Under the pieces are notes generated by a model, which was not told the origin of the DNA, ran no database searches, and saw only the letters and a program-made list of their open reading frames with translations. From Brachynemurus nebulosus (Eukaryota; Arthropoda; Insecta; Neuroptera; Myrmeleontidae), in contig JAPWDM010000059.1 of the NCBI GenBank assembly GCA_035578155.1, positions 327,501-391,500 on the forward strand: a DNA stretch of 64,000 nt, written 5' to 3'. Below are positions 1 through 11,876 of the stretch, one piece after another (the stretch's first letter is position 1; each line of letters begins with the position of its first letter). The position numbers and the translations under genes were made by a program.

Positions 1-1046
1 ATGATTGTAGAGTTTACACCAAATTGTACCTTTTTCAAAATTTGTTGATTTTATTTTCATTTTGTTTGAGAAAAAATCATCAATAAGAAGCTTAGAAAGT
101 TTATATGTATAAGCTCTCAGATGGGGCATAAAAATAACAAATAGTTAAATAAAACACTCAAATCGATTAGATTATGTAGGTACCGAATATTCCAGTTAAG
201 TTAAAGCTAAAATTAAGCGAATCATCGTAATTCGTTGTCAATAATTCCATATTCCATTTAAAATTTATATGTTGATACCACGTGGCTGGAAACCAGTAAC
301 CGGAAATGAAATCGAGTTAGATGAAAAAAGCCACAACCTAGGATCAAACATGATCTCCAAATTTCAAATTTATCCGACGAATGGTTTTTGAGATATCACT
401 TGACTAACCGTTATGAGACACCCTGTATAGTGGGACACCTAGTATTTTATTAATAAATATTAAGTATAAGTAAGCAATAAAAGGACTAAATAATTTTTGT
501 CATCATTTACCTACTTTGCTCCACTGTGCGTCGCCAAAATACGGCGTGAATAGAACGTGATCAATTTTTCTGCGACCGTTCAAATACTTTACGCGACCTC
601 CACTTTGAGAATCATTGCTTTAGTGCAAAAAAAGTTGAGCACGTATGAATTCAAGAATGTTAACTTGATATGGAATTACCCATGTGTCAATATCTGTCTG
701 AGACGTATAAGATAAATATAATTATTACAAAAATTTTTATTATACAACAGGAAATTATTAATTAACATTAACATTTAGTATTGATATGAAACCTTATCAA
801 TCTTATTAACATTACATAAAGCATAATTATGATAAATATCATTATCAAATATAGAATTTTCGGTATTCACTATCACCTCAGTCAGTATTCGTATTGACCT
901 AATAATATATTTGTACCTGCTCAATTTATTGATGCAATTTTTGAAAAAAATTTGAACCGTTGCGCCAAGATGCTTTGCGGGACGGCTACTGTCCCGAAAA
1001 GCAATGGCACTGAAACTCTTCAGTCAGTTTTAATGTATGTAAAATC
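1..1046. other. non-coding, repeat-like DNA
   Basis: No gene was recognised. CACCCTGTA at 419-427 looks like the right terminus of a TACAGGGTG-type element whose left end is outside the window or lost. Confidence 0.4.
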
Positions 1047-1339
1047 AGGGCCGGCGCGACTATATAGGCTAACTAGGCGACCGTCTAGAGCGCCAGAAGG
1101 CAGAAATTGAGGGGCGACAAAAATCTGGCGACATAAAAATTATAAATTTTGCAAGTACTGTTACCAAAATTCACTTTCCAAACGATTTTAATATTTAAGA
1201 ATTTTTATGTCAAAAAGGTTGATTAGATACATTGTATCTAAAATAGCATATTAAGAAAGGGGTCAGTCAACCCTTTTTTAACTTATCTTTTTTTATAATT
1301 TTTTTTTAAAATATTTTTTTAATACACAAAAAAACGTCT

Positions 1340-1795
1340 ATGTTTATCTACATTACACGATTGGCCAAGTGGTCGGAAAACGACATTTCATATTACACGA
1401 TTTAATGTTATTCCAATTAATAACGGAAATGATTCCAGGCCACAAGAAATCTATGCAGAGTTCAAGAATTGCTTTTAAACATTTCGCTAATCCTTAAAAA
1501 AGTGTCGATATTTATCTGAATTACATGGTCGACCAAATGGTCGGGAAACGACATTTCATATTACACGATCTAATATTATTCCAGATAATGGCGAAAATGA
1601 CTCTGTGATACAAGAATTCCCTTTAAAAAAATTAGTTGTAAGCATTTCTCTAATGCTCGACAAAGTGTCGATGCTTATTTGCATTATATGGTCGGTAAAG
1701 TAATCGGAAAACGACATTTCATATTACAGGATCTAATTTTATTCCAGTTAATGACGGAAATGATTCCATCCTACAAGGACGACGCAGGAAAGAGT
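1340..1795. repeat. three tandem copies of a ~165 bp unit
   Basis: Copies start near 1352, 1522 and 1684. Each contains a GGTCGG-rich lead, CGGAAAACGACATTTCATA (one variant has GGG) and a following ATCTAATNTTATTCCA-like stretch. The spacing is about 170 and 162 bp. No coding potential was seen. Confidence 0.7.
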
Positions 1796-2290
1796 GGTAG
1801 CAAGGGGTCAAACTAGAATGTCTACCAAACTGTTCCCACTGTAATCAATGGATGACGTAACACAGCACACATACAATCACAACACACGATGTGTAGACTA
1901 GACACAAATATACCAATGTGTTAGTAATATATTTTGATGATGATAATATATGCAGTTCGCATACATACACTATATACTATGATGGCCGACATATTTAACA
2001 ACTAATCAACAATTAAAAACAAATTTATTTATTTTAAGAAAGATATCCCTTTATTTTGAGAAATTTTTTATTCAATAGAATTTTTACACTTATATACGAC
2101 ACACTTCATATTTTTTTCTGTTTAAATTTCACGAGTTGATTAAAAAAACATGATTTTTATTTTGACGTGAACACCACGGCAGTCAGTAACAGACTAAAGT
2201 AGTAGTGGTGTAAATTGCTACTTATTGCAACTTAGATTTCATTTTATAGGTAGGCTTGATCTGTCTCATCTGTGAGTGGTAGGCTTGGCG

Positions 2291-2652
2291 ACAATAGGCG
2301 TTTTCCAACTACCAGAGCGCAGTGCGCATTAATGCCGCACAATGCCGCATTTGTGAGCATTAATTGGAACAGATTGGTTGTCAAATGACATAAAATGTAT
2401 TTTGATAATTAATTTCAGTGTTATCAAACATTAATTAACAATTGTGTATGATAAAAATACGTCAATGATGGCCAACTTAAAAGAAAAAAAACTTAAGATT
2501 TCATGTTTACTTGTTGGTATAGAGCAAAAAAGTAGAGAGCAAAAAAGTTATCAAATGCCCAATTGTGCGAGGCGTTGCGGTAATTGGAACACTCAGTGCT
2601 GAGCATTATGCCGCATAATGCGCTTTTGTGCCGTAATTGGAAAACACCCAAT
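2291..2652. mobile_element. inverted-repeat MITE, ~360 bp
   Basis: Left end AGGCGTTTTCCAACTAC and right end GTAATTGGAAAACACCC are inverted repeats. Further in, both arms carry GCGCATTA and TGCCGCA motifs (ATTAATGCCGCACAATG and ATTATGCCGCATAATG). A clean target duplication was not found. Confidence 0.6.
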
Positions 2653-2753
2653 ATCAAATGAACAAGTATTAGCGTAAACCATTGCCTTTAATGAACTCAT
2701 CAACTGGGGGGCGCCATAGATATTTCGCCTAGGGCGCCAGATTAATTCTATTG

Positions 2754-2972
2754 GCGACGCAAAGATTCTCACTCGCGCCTCTAGTAGTAAAATTAGAACT
2801 CGTATCAAGTAAAAATATACGTATACGTTTAATTGGTGTTAAAAAAAATGTAGTAATCCGCAAATAATTTGCATTATACATATTTCTATCAACAATTAAT
2901 CGTACACAAAAATTTTTACTTCATACAGCTTCTAATTTAAAAAACCAGAGGCGCTCACGTAATCTTTGCGCC
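2754..2972. mobile_element. foldback MITE, ~220 bp
   Basis: Arms TTGGCGACGCAAAGATT and AATCTTTGCGCCAAC, each with a GAGGCGC-type core and a TACTTGATAC/TATCAAGTA-like inner part, are inverted around an AT-rich centre. A single half of the same element is at about 17530-17610. Confidence 0.65.
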
Positions 2973-3513
2973 AACAATAGATTTATTAACATCTAGAATT
3001 CCGGACGGGGCAGGAAAAACATACACATTTTTAATAAAATCAATAACAGACAAACACACTGATTTTTGTGATTGTATTGAAATGTACGCATTCATAAAAA
3101 AATAAATAAATAAATGATAATATAAAATTATATTTTTTAAGTGTTACTTATGTTTATGTTATCATTTTTTATAAATGTTTATAAAAACCTACACACAGAG
3201 AGTGTGTTTACGTGGAATGTAAAGTATTAAAACCTTAGAATGAATATGAGCTGAATAAGGGTTAGTAAAAGGAATTGAATAGAAAAAATTAGTCATAAAG
3301 TAAAAAAAAATATATTCTTTTTGTATTAAAACACAGTATAAAAATAAAAACAAATTTTTTAACGCATCTTCTTATTTTTGGGGCTACGAAGTTCATTGAT
3401 CTTCGTAGACATTATGCATTTACCACAGAACGGCAAGATCGTATTGGACGTACATTTTATGACAATGCCGTTAAAAGTAAAATTTCTTTGCGGGTTTTTT
3501 TTATATCTATTCT

Positions 3514-4281
3514 TTATTCTTGGTCATTCAAAATCTGTCTCATCAATCTCTTTCGGAATGTATAAATATCAATTCGATTATTTGTCGCATACTTGTAAAT
3601 AATCCACGAATTTATGACGACTATACCCAGAAGGAGATCAAGACACAATTTTTTATATTTTAATGCCTTGCGTAAACCCAAATAATTCGTGGAAATCTCC
3701 TCACACAAACGTCCGACCACGTCCATTTTTTTATCATATTCAATAACAACCAGCGGTTGAACCCGGGACTTTATTTCGACCGCAATTGGCGCATGTTTTG
3801 TGGACAGGATAGCATCATAGACGGTTCGCCATTTTAATATGACAACACCATTTTCATCTTCACGCGAAACGATCTCGCCACGATTTAATCGCGCCTGTGT
3901 AACCGCCTTAGGAAACGATCCATCCCGCTTTCGGGGAACACCAATCACGTGTGTCTTCCTATCCAAAAACTGTTTGACCAGATTATAATTTACGTATGCG
4001 TTGCCCACGTACAGTGTACGACCCTCATTCAAAAAGTTGTCGGTTAATTACAAGCAAATATTTTCGAATGATTCGTCTTGGCCCTCTTGACACGTATCAA
4101 TATTTATGGCGCAAGTGTATCCATCGGCGGCCGATAATCTGTAAAACTTTAAACCGTACTCGCAAGCTTTGTTTGGAATGTATTCACCGAATTTTGTTTC
4201 GCCTCTACGCCATGGAATGAAAATCTGATCAAATAGAATATCTTCACCTGCAAAATAATAAACAAATATATTACTTCGCAA
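3514..4281 (-). pseudogene. piggyBac-family transposase, C-terminal half, broken
   Basis: One reading frame runs GEDILFDQIFIPWRRG, then EYIPNKACEYGLKFYRLS, then NEGRTLYVGNAYVNY, KTHVIGVPRKR, LKWRTVYDAILSTKHAPIAV, LVVIEYDKKMDVV and LLGIVVINSWIIYK. These match the order of DDE_Tnp_1_7 (piggyBac) motifs. The frame is interrupted by an in-frame TAA just before the TLYV block (about 4046-4048). The position that is a catalytic Asp in active members (YVDN) reads Gly. Both lesions indicate a dead copy. An AG just before GEDI could be a splice acceptor. No terminal inverted repeat was found near the 3' end. Confidence 0.88.
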
Positions 4282-4496
4282 AATACCACTTTTATTTTTG
4301 AAGCTGTGACAACATTGTTTCGAACCGTCAGTTCATTTTCAAACAGAATTAAAACTACATTCGATACGTCATGCCTTATGTACTAATTTTATCTATCTAC
4401 ACTCATGAAGGGGGAGTGGTATGTGATATGATAATGGAAGGAGTGGGAGTAGTAGGAGAATGCGAAAATCAAGAAAACAAGATTACATACTAGCGA

Positions 4497-5617
4497 TTAG
4501 TGATGTCGAACCAAAGAGCAGTTAGTCGAACCAAAGAGCAGTTAGTCGATTAATCGACTTAACGTAGTTGCTCTGAGATAGTTAGGTACAAAAGTATACC
4601 GCAGCAAAAAAATTTTCTTTTATCAAAAATTAAATAATGTATTACTATTCTTCAGTTATTGTATTTGTATACCACTTGCCTTTTTGAATTTCCGCGCACT
4701 TATGTTGTAGCAGTTTAAAATAATTGTTGAAAAAGCGTTGTAAAAACGTTGTAAAATGATGTTTTTAAATTATATTTTAAAAACGGCGTGATCAATAACT
4801 TTTATTCCTTATTAAATTTGGTTTGTAATTTTGTATTAATTAACATATTAAATTTTTATCAAATTCCTTTGACACGTTTTTATTTTATTAAAAAAAAAAT
4901 TGAGTTTTCCCATAAGAGCCCGTGTTAAAATTACAAAATTTTAAAACCGTTTTTCTAAAAATTGGAATGGTCAATTTTTTGGGGGGTAAGGGCTCGAATT
5001 ATTGGTATTGGATTAAATAAATATCTAGAGAAGTTTCGTTAAATTCCTTTGAAAAAATCGTTTTATCGACCAACTACCTTAAGTTGTTTTTCAGACGAAA
5101 TTAGTTATTAGTCGAAAATATCAAGTATAGAGTAGTCGATTAAACTAAATTTCATGAATAAGGTAACCTATGTAACTCTTTCAAAAACGAAGTTTTCTTT
5201 TGAATTTAATTGTGAATTTTTAATATGAAAAATCATAGAAATAGATAATTTTTTAGTTTCCACTTTTTGAAATTCAATAAATGATACAGAAAACTTGTCA
5301 CTAGTATGTAATAGTGATGTCGGTGATTAATCGATTAGTCAGTTTAGTCGACTAATTTTGTACATTTAGTCATTTTTTAGTCGACTATTTTACCCTCGAC
5401 TAAATAACTAATATGATTAATTTTTTTTTAATGATTAAAAGCGACTAATTTTGTTTACATTTAGTCATCTTTTAGTCGACTATTTTAACTTCGACGAAAT
5501 GACTAATATGATTAATTTCTTTTAAATGGCTACTACACTATAGTGATGTCGAATAATTAATCGATTAGTCGATTTAGTCGACTAATTTTGTTTACATTTA
5601 GTCATTTTTTAGTCGAC
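4497..5617. repeat. AT-rich repeat block with TAGTCGACTAA motifs, between two transposase fragments
   Basis: The block holds a 21-bp tandem duplication (about 4504-4544, containing AACCAAAGAGCAG). It also holds three degenerate copies of a unit with TTTAGTCGACTAATTTTG and TTTTTAGTCGACTATTTT (near 5335-5395, 5440-5500 and 5570-5617). TAGTGATGTCG begins the block and recurs near 5312 and 5541. It looks like inserted transposon-derived sequence of unknown family. Confidence 0.55.
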
Positions 5618-6373
5618 ACAAATACGGAATACCATAAGATAACGCTCAAATCTATTAATATTATCTTCACCTGGTTTATGTAATGCTTTAAAGTTTTTGT
5701 CGAGCATTTCGACAACGGGTTGAATTTTTTTGAAACGTTCGTCTGAATCTTTCGATCTACAATCGCTAAAACGTATCATATTAAACAAGTGTTTAAATCG
5801 TCTTAGTGGCATCGTTCGTCGTGGAAGATCACAGTCCGCTCGAAAATCCAATTCGTCTCGCCAATGTCGCCAATAACCTGGCACATCTTCCATTGGTGTT
5901 TGACTCATATATATTATTAATCCGAGAAATTTTTTGATTTCTTGATCATTTGTTGGCGTCCACTTGGGAACCTCTTCACGTTTTGTATTTGCATAGTTAT
6001 TCGTCTCTGTGACAATGTGTTGAATTATATTGGCATCAATGAATAGCGAAAATATATCCAATGGAGTGGAAGTATTTGAAATTGATCTTTGTAAACCGGA
6101 TTGGCCAGTGAAGGGAAATGATTTTTGTCGTCCCGTAAATTCTGTCCACTTACTGTCATTTGACTTTTGGTCTTCTTTCTTATTTTTTTCTTTTAGTTCC
6201 TCCTTTTCATCGTCAATTAAATCTCTAAATATTTCCTTAACCCTGTATGTTTCATCTGAGCTAATATACGAGGAATCATCTAGACTAAATTTGGAATCGT
6301 TATCAGAGCTCGATGACGAATCAGAATTTTCTGAATCGCTTACGTTCTCGTGTTCATTTGGTATATTTTCCAT
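5609..6373 (-). pseudogene. piggyBac-family transposase, N-terminal half, truncated
   Basis: The ORF starts MENIPNEHENVSDSENSDSS, a Ser/Asp-rich leader. The N-terminal piggyBac domain follows, with IFSLFIDANIIQHIVTETNNY, WTPTNDQEIKKFLGLIIYM, YWRHWRDEL and MPLRRFKHLFNMIRFSDC. Then comes PGEDNINRFERYLMVFR at the position of the first catalytic Asp block. It stops in repeat DNA containing TAGTCGACT motifs. Its end overlaps in homology the start of the fragment at 4281, because both hold the GED block. The two are therefore not simply halves of one gene. Confidence 0.87.
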
Positions 6374-7085
6374 TTTCTAGTCTGCCCTCTGTAAAGTAAT
6401 TTTTTTTTAGATCAGTCCGCGGGTCAGAAGTTACTGGAATCTAGCATTTGGCACGCCTCACTTAAGGGGAGGTTTACTTGAGAGTCGTTAAAAAAAATCG
6501 ATTTTTTTTTGCAGAAATTGGTAGCTAATTATGTGTAGAATATGTTCCCAAAGTGATTTTGCTGAAAGTAATTTAAGGGAAGGTTTACTTGAGATTTGAT
6601 AAAAAAAATCGATTTTTTTTTTTGGCGAAATTGATAGCAAATTATGTGTAGAATATGTTCCCAAAGTGATTTTACTGAAAATAATTTAAAAACAAGATTC
6701 TTGTACATTAACCGAATCCAGCTTTCTATAAAAAAAAAATTCAAAAAACGTAGTTCACGCAATAATGAGTATTAAATATAAAATTTTGAAAATACGTTTC
6801 TTTATATATATTTTATAATATCTCGGAACTACATTTTTGGAACTGGTGGACACGATAACTCAAAAACTATTCGATGGATCCTGTTTTTTAATTTTTTATT
6901 TTAAAGATAATTCAATTCTTCGGCACCTCTACCTAAGTTCGATACACTTTCAATATTTTTTTAGTCGAATTTTCTCCGAAAAATTAGACTTATACAGTCT
7001 ATACGATAAGAGCTGCGAGAGGCGAGAGTAGGGGCGCTATCCGTTTTCGGACCCGTAGAACACGAATATGTAGAAAAAAAAAATG

Positions 7086-7089
<4 letters not shown>

Positions 7090-7173
<84 letters not shown>
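7090..7173. repeat. (TA)n microsatellite
   Basis: About 42 uninterrupted TA dinucleotides lie inside the 2.5 kb TTAA element. Confidence 0.98.
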
Positions 7174-7176
<3 letters not shown>

Positions 7177-7489
7177 CCCGCCACCTTTTAATTTGTGTAG
7201 GGCCCCCCTATGGAAGTTAAGAGATGAAATTTGGTAAATGGGGCTCATTTTCGAGGCACCTCATACTATCAAAGTGGGGTCAAATTTTGGGCAAATTTTT
7301 TTTCTGACCCGACCTTTAAGGGGGTGGTGGGGGGCGGAAAAGCAATAAAACTTTTCCAAACCGGTTTTAAATAATGTTTCGGTCAATTATCTACAACATA
7401 TCCAAAATTCAGCTTCCTAGGATGATATGGTGGGAGTAGAGGGGGGAAAAAAAATTTTCGCTGGATCTAACAGGCCCCCAGCCCCCCAG

Positions 7490-8000
7490 AATTAACGTAG
7501 AGGGTTGAAATTTGGTGTGTTGATAAAGTTCGTACCTAGGTTGTGCTTGTTGGAGGTTTTAATATTTTACCTCCACCCCCCTCATTTTTAAGCTACAATT
7601 TCATGCATTTTCGACGTTTTCGAAGTTTGTACCACTCGCACAGGTCACCCGAATAAACCTAGAGGGCTGAAATTTTGTATTCGGATTGAGTTAGTATCAA
7701 GGGGGTGCCTTTTGGGGGTCTCGACTTTTAACCCCTACCCCCACCATTTTTATACCCAAAAGAACATGATTTTTCTTGTTTTTTAACAGTTTCGTTCGGG
7801 TCAAAATCTCCCCAAATAAACCTAGAGGGCTGAAATTTGGTGTACAGGTTAAGCTAATAGCCAGACACTGTTTTTTGGAGGTTTCAACTTTTAACCCTTA
7901 CCCCCACGATTTTTACGCCAATATTTCCTTAATTTTTTTGCTTGTTTTCTAACACGTCTAGAGACTCCATAAGGAAACCTAGAGGGCTGAAATTTTGTAC
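7490..8000. repeat. four ~160 bp degenerate tandem repeats inside the 2.5 kb element
   Basis: The motif CTAGAGGGCTGAAATTTTGT, with minor variants, starts near 7497, 7664, 7823 and 7980. In each unit Pro-codon-like CCCCCACC runs follow. A degenerate fifth may lie near 7213. No reading frame is kept. Confidence 0.7.
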
Positions 8001-9182
8001 GTGTATTCAGTTAGTATCCAGCTAGTACCTTGTAGGGAGTCCGCATCACTTTTCCCCCCACTTCTCCCATTTTTACATCGGAATTGAATGCTATTGTTAA
8101 ATGTGTTTTAAAAGCATTATGTTTATTCTAAATACAAGTAGGCGAATAGTAATTTTAAAAAATTTTAAAAAAAGTGAACTTACTTTTATGACAAATGAAA
8201 TACATACATATTAAGTAATTTAAAAATGTTATTAAAGTCACTGTTTATTTATAAATTAGGTATTTTGGATTTTTAGTATTTATAAAATAGAAATTTTGGA
8301 TTTTTTTGGAAAGAAAAAATATCTTTATAAAGGCCTTCCAGTTTACTATTTAAGGTCCTTTTTTAATTTTTAAAACTAAAACATAAAGGCAATTAGCGGA
8401 TAAACATGGGCAGGAATGTCCTCGTACGAATTGTGTTGGCTTTTTTTCTGCTACCTGTTTTCGGCACAAAATTGAAATTTACTGAGATACAGCCCTTAAA
8501 TACTTAAAACCTTTTTTTAAAGCCTCGATCAGCCGAACACTCATCACCAGTTTTGAAACCAACAAAATGACAATTGGTTGTAGACTTTCAATCACATTTC
8601 TCTTGTAGACATTCAATACCGAAGATGAAGGGGAAAATTCGACTACCGTGATGGGGCCCCGCTGCTCACGGCGTTTTTTATTTTTAAATTTACTTTAAAG
8701 AGCGAAAAATAAGACAAAAATCGTAATCAAAAGTTGACACATCCGCCATTTTTTTTCTTTCAGCAACAATATTGATATTATTGGTAGAGGTGCCAGTATT
8801 GTTCATATATTTTATAAATCTTTTTTGTTTTTGGATTTCGGTGGTTTATTACCGGCGCTAGGATGTCCGCCAACAAGGCACTGGATTTTCGAATCGTCAC
8901 ACTGCACTATCTATAAAATGGACAATTTTTTATATTTTTCCTTGAAAATTTTTTTTGTATAGTTTAATACTTAATAAATATGTATACAAAATTTGAAATT
9001 GATATTTACTTCCGTTCTTGAGAAAAAAATTCTAGAAAAATACATCATTTTTAAGGACTCTCGAGTAAACCTTCCCTTAATTAAGTGAAGTTTACTTCCC
9101 TATTTTCATAATTTTCATTTACTAGCAACTATCTATTGACCGAAGTTTAGGTACTATAAAATTTTGATAATCTTTTATATTT

Positions 9183-9830
9183 GAAGACATGAGTGGATGA
9201 AGGTGTTATGTAACATTTTTTTTTTATAATTTTACAAGAGAAACGTATTGTTTTTTTTTTTAAATTTCTAATGTTATCGAATGCCTGTGAAACATTATTA
9301 ATGTATGACGAATTTTTGTTTGTATTTATACATACACCAATATTCATACGTTCGCTTAATGTACAGCTTTAGCTGATACTTGAACACTCAATTAATTTGG
9401 CATGTACGACCAATTCATTATGTTAATTAAAATTCGCATAGTGTTTGAAAAATTATCAAACTGGATCGGCTGGGACTCGAATCCGAATCTCTTGGTTCGT
9501 CCATAGTATTTATCACAAAATTATCCAAGATTTTACCGGGCTGTAACTGAAGAAAAGTTGAGAAATACTGTTCTATAACATATTCAAATTTCATCAAAAT
9601 CGATATGTCCGGTCTCCGGATTTTTACTTGTCAAAAACCCGGAGACCGGGTCAAATTTTTTGTATTACAATCTACTTAATGCGGGACTTCTGGGGCGCAC
9701 TAGACTTATTCCGGGACTATTTTAACAAAAAATTCAATGGAGGACAGCAGCTACTTTTCCGGGACTGTCCCGCAAAATCCGAGACGATTGACCGCCTTAA
9801 TGTTACATAACACCATCCATTCACGTCTTC
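9183..9830. mobile_element. inverted-repeat MITE, ~650 bp
   Basis: GAAGACATGAGTGGATG and GGTGTTATGTAACATT at the left are mirrored by AATGTTACATAACACC and CATCCATTCACGTCTTC at the right, so the arms are about 33 bp. Inside, 9468-9500 (minus strand) has GGATTCGAGTCC, like a tRNA B-box. Confidence 0.7.
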
Positions 9831-9930
9831 ATTTATTGTTTTGGTAATAATACACCGAAATAATCAAAATACTTATTATTAAATATATTATTTCACTGCA
9901 GGCTTCCCTTGTACTGTAATATACTATTAG

Positions 9931-10405
9931 TCACTTATTATTACACGAGAGGTTTGTATTTTTTCGAATAAATTTGGATTTGTTGATGAAAATTTGTTGC
10001 CTAGCAATTTAACAAGAAGACGCTGTCGCGTTTTTGTTAGTCGACAGTTCTTGTTAAATTGTTTTTAGGCAAGAAATTTGAATTGTAAAAAGACAAATTT
10101 ATTCAGAAAAAATATAAAACTCAAGTGTAATATGGTAAGACAACGAATAAAATAAATTAGTATAGGTAATTCATATTATTATTTAATGCATTGGTACCAT
10201 GGTTCTGAAATCAGTTAAATTTACCGATACGAATTTTTATTTCATTTTTATCGTCTTTACCTACAATGAAATGACCAATAAAATGTTTTGTACCATTTTT
10301 CTCACTCAAAAAATCTGTCCTAACTTTTTTTCCACGATAAAACTGAAAAAACTACAATATTCTTATGGGACTTGAAACTTGATACACATGAGTTAAATTG
10401 TCAAC
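9931..10405. repeat. dispersed repeat copy 1 with palindromic centre
   Basis: This ~475 bp stretch has a second copy at 55736-56463 in the same orientation. It contains an inverted pair, TTGCCTAGCAATTTAAC and GTTAAATTGTTTTTAGGCAA. The copies share long stretches such as TTGATACACATGAGTTAAAT. Confidence 0.75.
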
Positions 10406-10691
10406 AGAAAAAATTGCAATTTACAATTTAGTATCCAGAGCCGATTACAAATAATTATTATACTTATAAAAATAAAATAAAGAATACCTTTTAGATATGC
10501 ATAATAAATATTCAAATTTTGAATTTTTATAAAAAAACAAAATTTATTGTACTATTTCTTGTATATTTTTTTGTATATTCTGTAAAATAACCTAACGTAG
10601 TAAGATATTAATGTTTATATACGTATTTAAACGATAGCGTCAGTGTCAACATGCCAATTTGCCAAATGCGCCAAATGCACCAAGTGTCATC

Positions 10692-11031
10692 AATGCTGGC
10701 GTTCGAGACGAAAATTTTGCTAGTCTAACGTTAGCTAACGGAGCTTTCACCGTTACAAACCAGAGGGCACGCATTCAAAAATCAACATACATTAAAAATT
10801 ATATATTGAAACAACAATTTCTAACATGGTGACTGATTATTTTTACTCCATATTTTTTAAATGTGGCTGTACTTCAGAAATTAAGTATTTATACCGTGAA
10901 AAACTATGAAAAAATATTTAACGTGCATTAATTTTTTGAATCAGAGCCCTCTGGTTTGTAACGGTGAAAGCTCCGTTAGCTAACGTTAGGTCCGTTCGGC
11001 TAACAAAATTTTCGTACCGAACGCCAGCATT
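10692..11031. mobile_element. foldback MITE, ~340 bp, long arms
   Basis: Arms of about 75-85 bp are inverted. AATGCTGGCGTTCG faces CGAACGCCAGCATT, and TTAGCTAACGGAGCTTTCAC faces GTGAAAGCTCCGTTAGCTAA, both ending at CAGAGGG/CCCTCTG. The centre is unique AT-rich DNA. Confidence 0.8.
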
Positions 11032-11654
11032 ATTTCAATTTTTATGTAGGGTCACGTTTTATTCAAATGAGAGTGGCATCAAACAATAATTTGTTCATTG
11101 TCTCTTTTGTATGCATTGACGCGATTTACGCCATTTACGCAGTAAATATATGTGTCTTTACATAATATTCATAATATTATACATTAATAAATACAAATTC
11201 TTATTTATCTGGCCCTATACGACACTTTCACAAAATCATATTGGTAAGAAATGTGTACAGCTCAGGTATCGAGTTTGTAAGCTTTATAAGACCCTGATTT
11301 TTAAAATATAAAAATTGTTTATAAACTGATAATTTTAAACTAACAATAAGTGCATTACACATTAGTCTTGAAACAAAGTTAAAAATCAATCTTTTGACTT
11401 CTAATAAATACATTTATTTATTACACTGATAGCGATAGCCCGATAGGGGCGATAGGAAATGAAATAATCTTAGTTTGCATAAAATATTTTATCACTACGT
11501 AATAGAAATACTTACAGTAAAACGTATTTAGAACTAGAATTATGTTTAATAAAACTTTTTCGTTGCTAAAAATAAGTAAACAGATATGATTTAATAAGTA
11601 AACTGACATTTAACATTGTCAATGAAAAATTAATGAAACTCGTCCAACAGATTA

Positions 11655-11850
11655 TCAATCTAAATTGCTCGAAGTGTATATTGGCTCATGTAATGTTCTA
11701 TTTTGCCAACATAGTTTAGTAATATTTTGCAAATTCCTAGGATATCATTTTTTGATGTTGACATCTCTGATTTTCTTTTTTTTGTAACCTTATCTATTGT
11801 ACTTATCACTGGCAGTAAATAGTCCGGAATTTTGAGACAAAAAAATTTTC
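11655..11850 (+). repeat. partial copy of the GACGAGTTAACTCGTC repeat family
   Basis: It shares ATAGTTTAGTA, TTTTGCAAATTCCTAGG, GTATCATTTTTTGAT-like and TTTTGAGACAAAAA stretches with 28195-28470, but lacks the palindromic head. There is no coding content. Confidence 0.55.
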
Positions 11851-11876
11851 CCATGTGGTTTGTTTAAAAGGTTTAA

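Larger units (their letters stand above)
1047..2755. mobile_element. possible hAT-like remnant with CAGGGCCGG end
   Basis: CAGGGCCGGCGCGAC at 1047 resembles a hAT terminal repeat, and CTAGAGCGCCAG-like sequence recurs near 2725-2742 in inverted form (CTAGGGCGCCAG). The right terminus is not intact and other elements are nested inside. No transposase was recognised. Confidence 0.3.
6462..9079. mobile_element. TTAA-flanked piggyBac-like non-autonomous element (2.5 kb) with duplicated left end
   Basis: TTAA (6573) plus GGGAAGGTTTACTTGAGA faces TCTCGAGTAAACCTTCCC plus TTAA (ending 9079). The left terminal about 110 bp is present twice in tandem (6462-6572 and 6573-6690). No transposase is encoded. 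The interior holds a long (TA)n and four spaced repeats at 7.5-8.0 kb. TTAA target sites are typical of piggyBac. Confidence 0.75.

Noticed and set aside
6961..7248. ORFs with long Tyr-Ile runs over (TA)n here and at 24589-24843 and 34693-35040
   Set aside because: They are translations of TA or TATG microsatellites with no conserved flanks.
9628..9810. 60-aa ORF within 9183-9830
   Set aside because: It is internal to an inverted-repeat MITE with no resemblance to known proteins.
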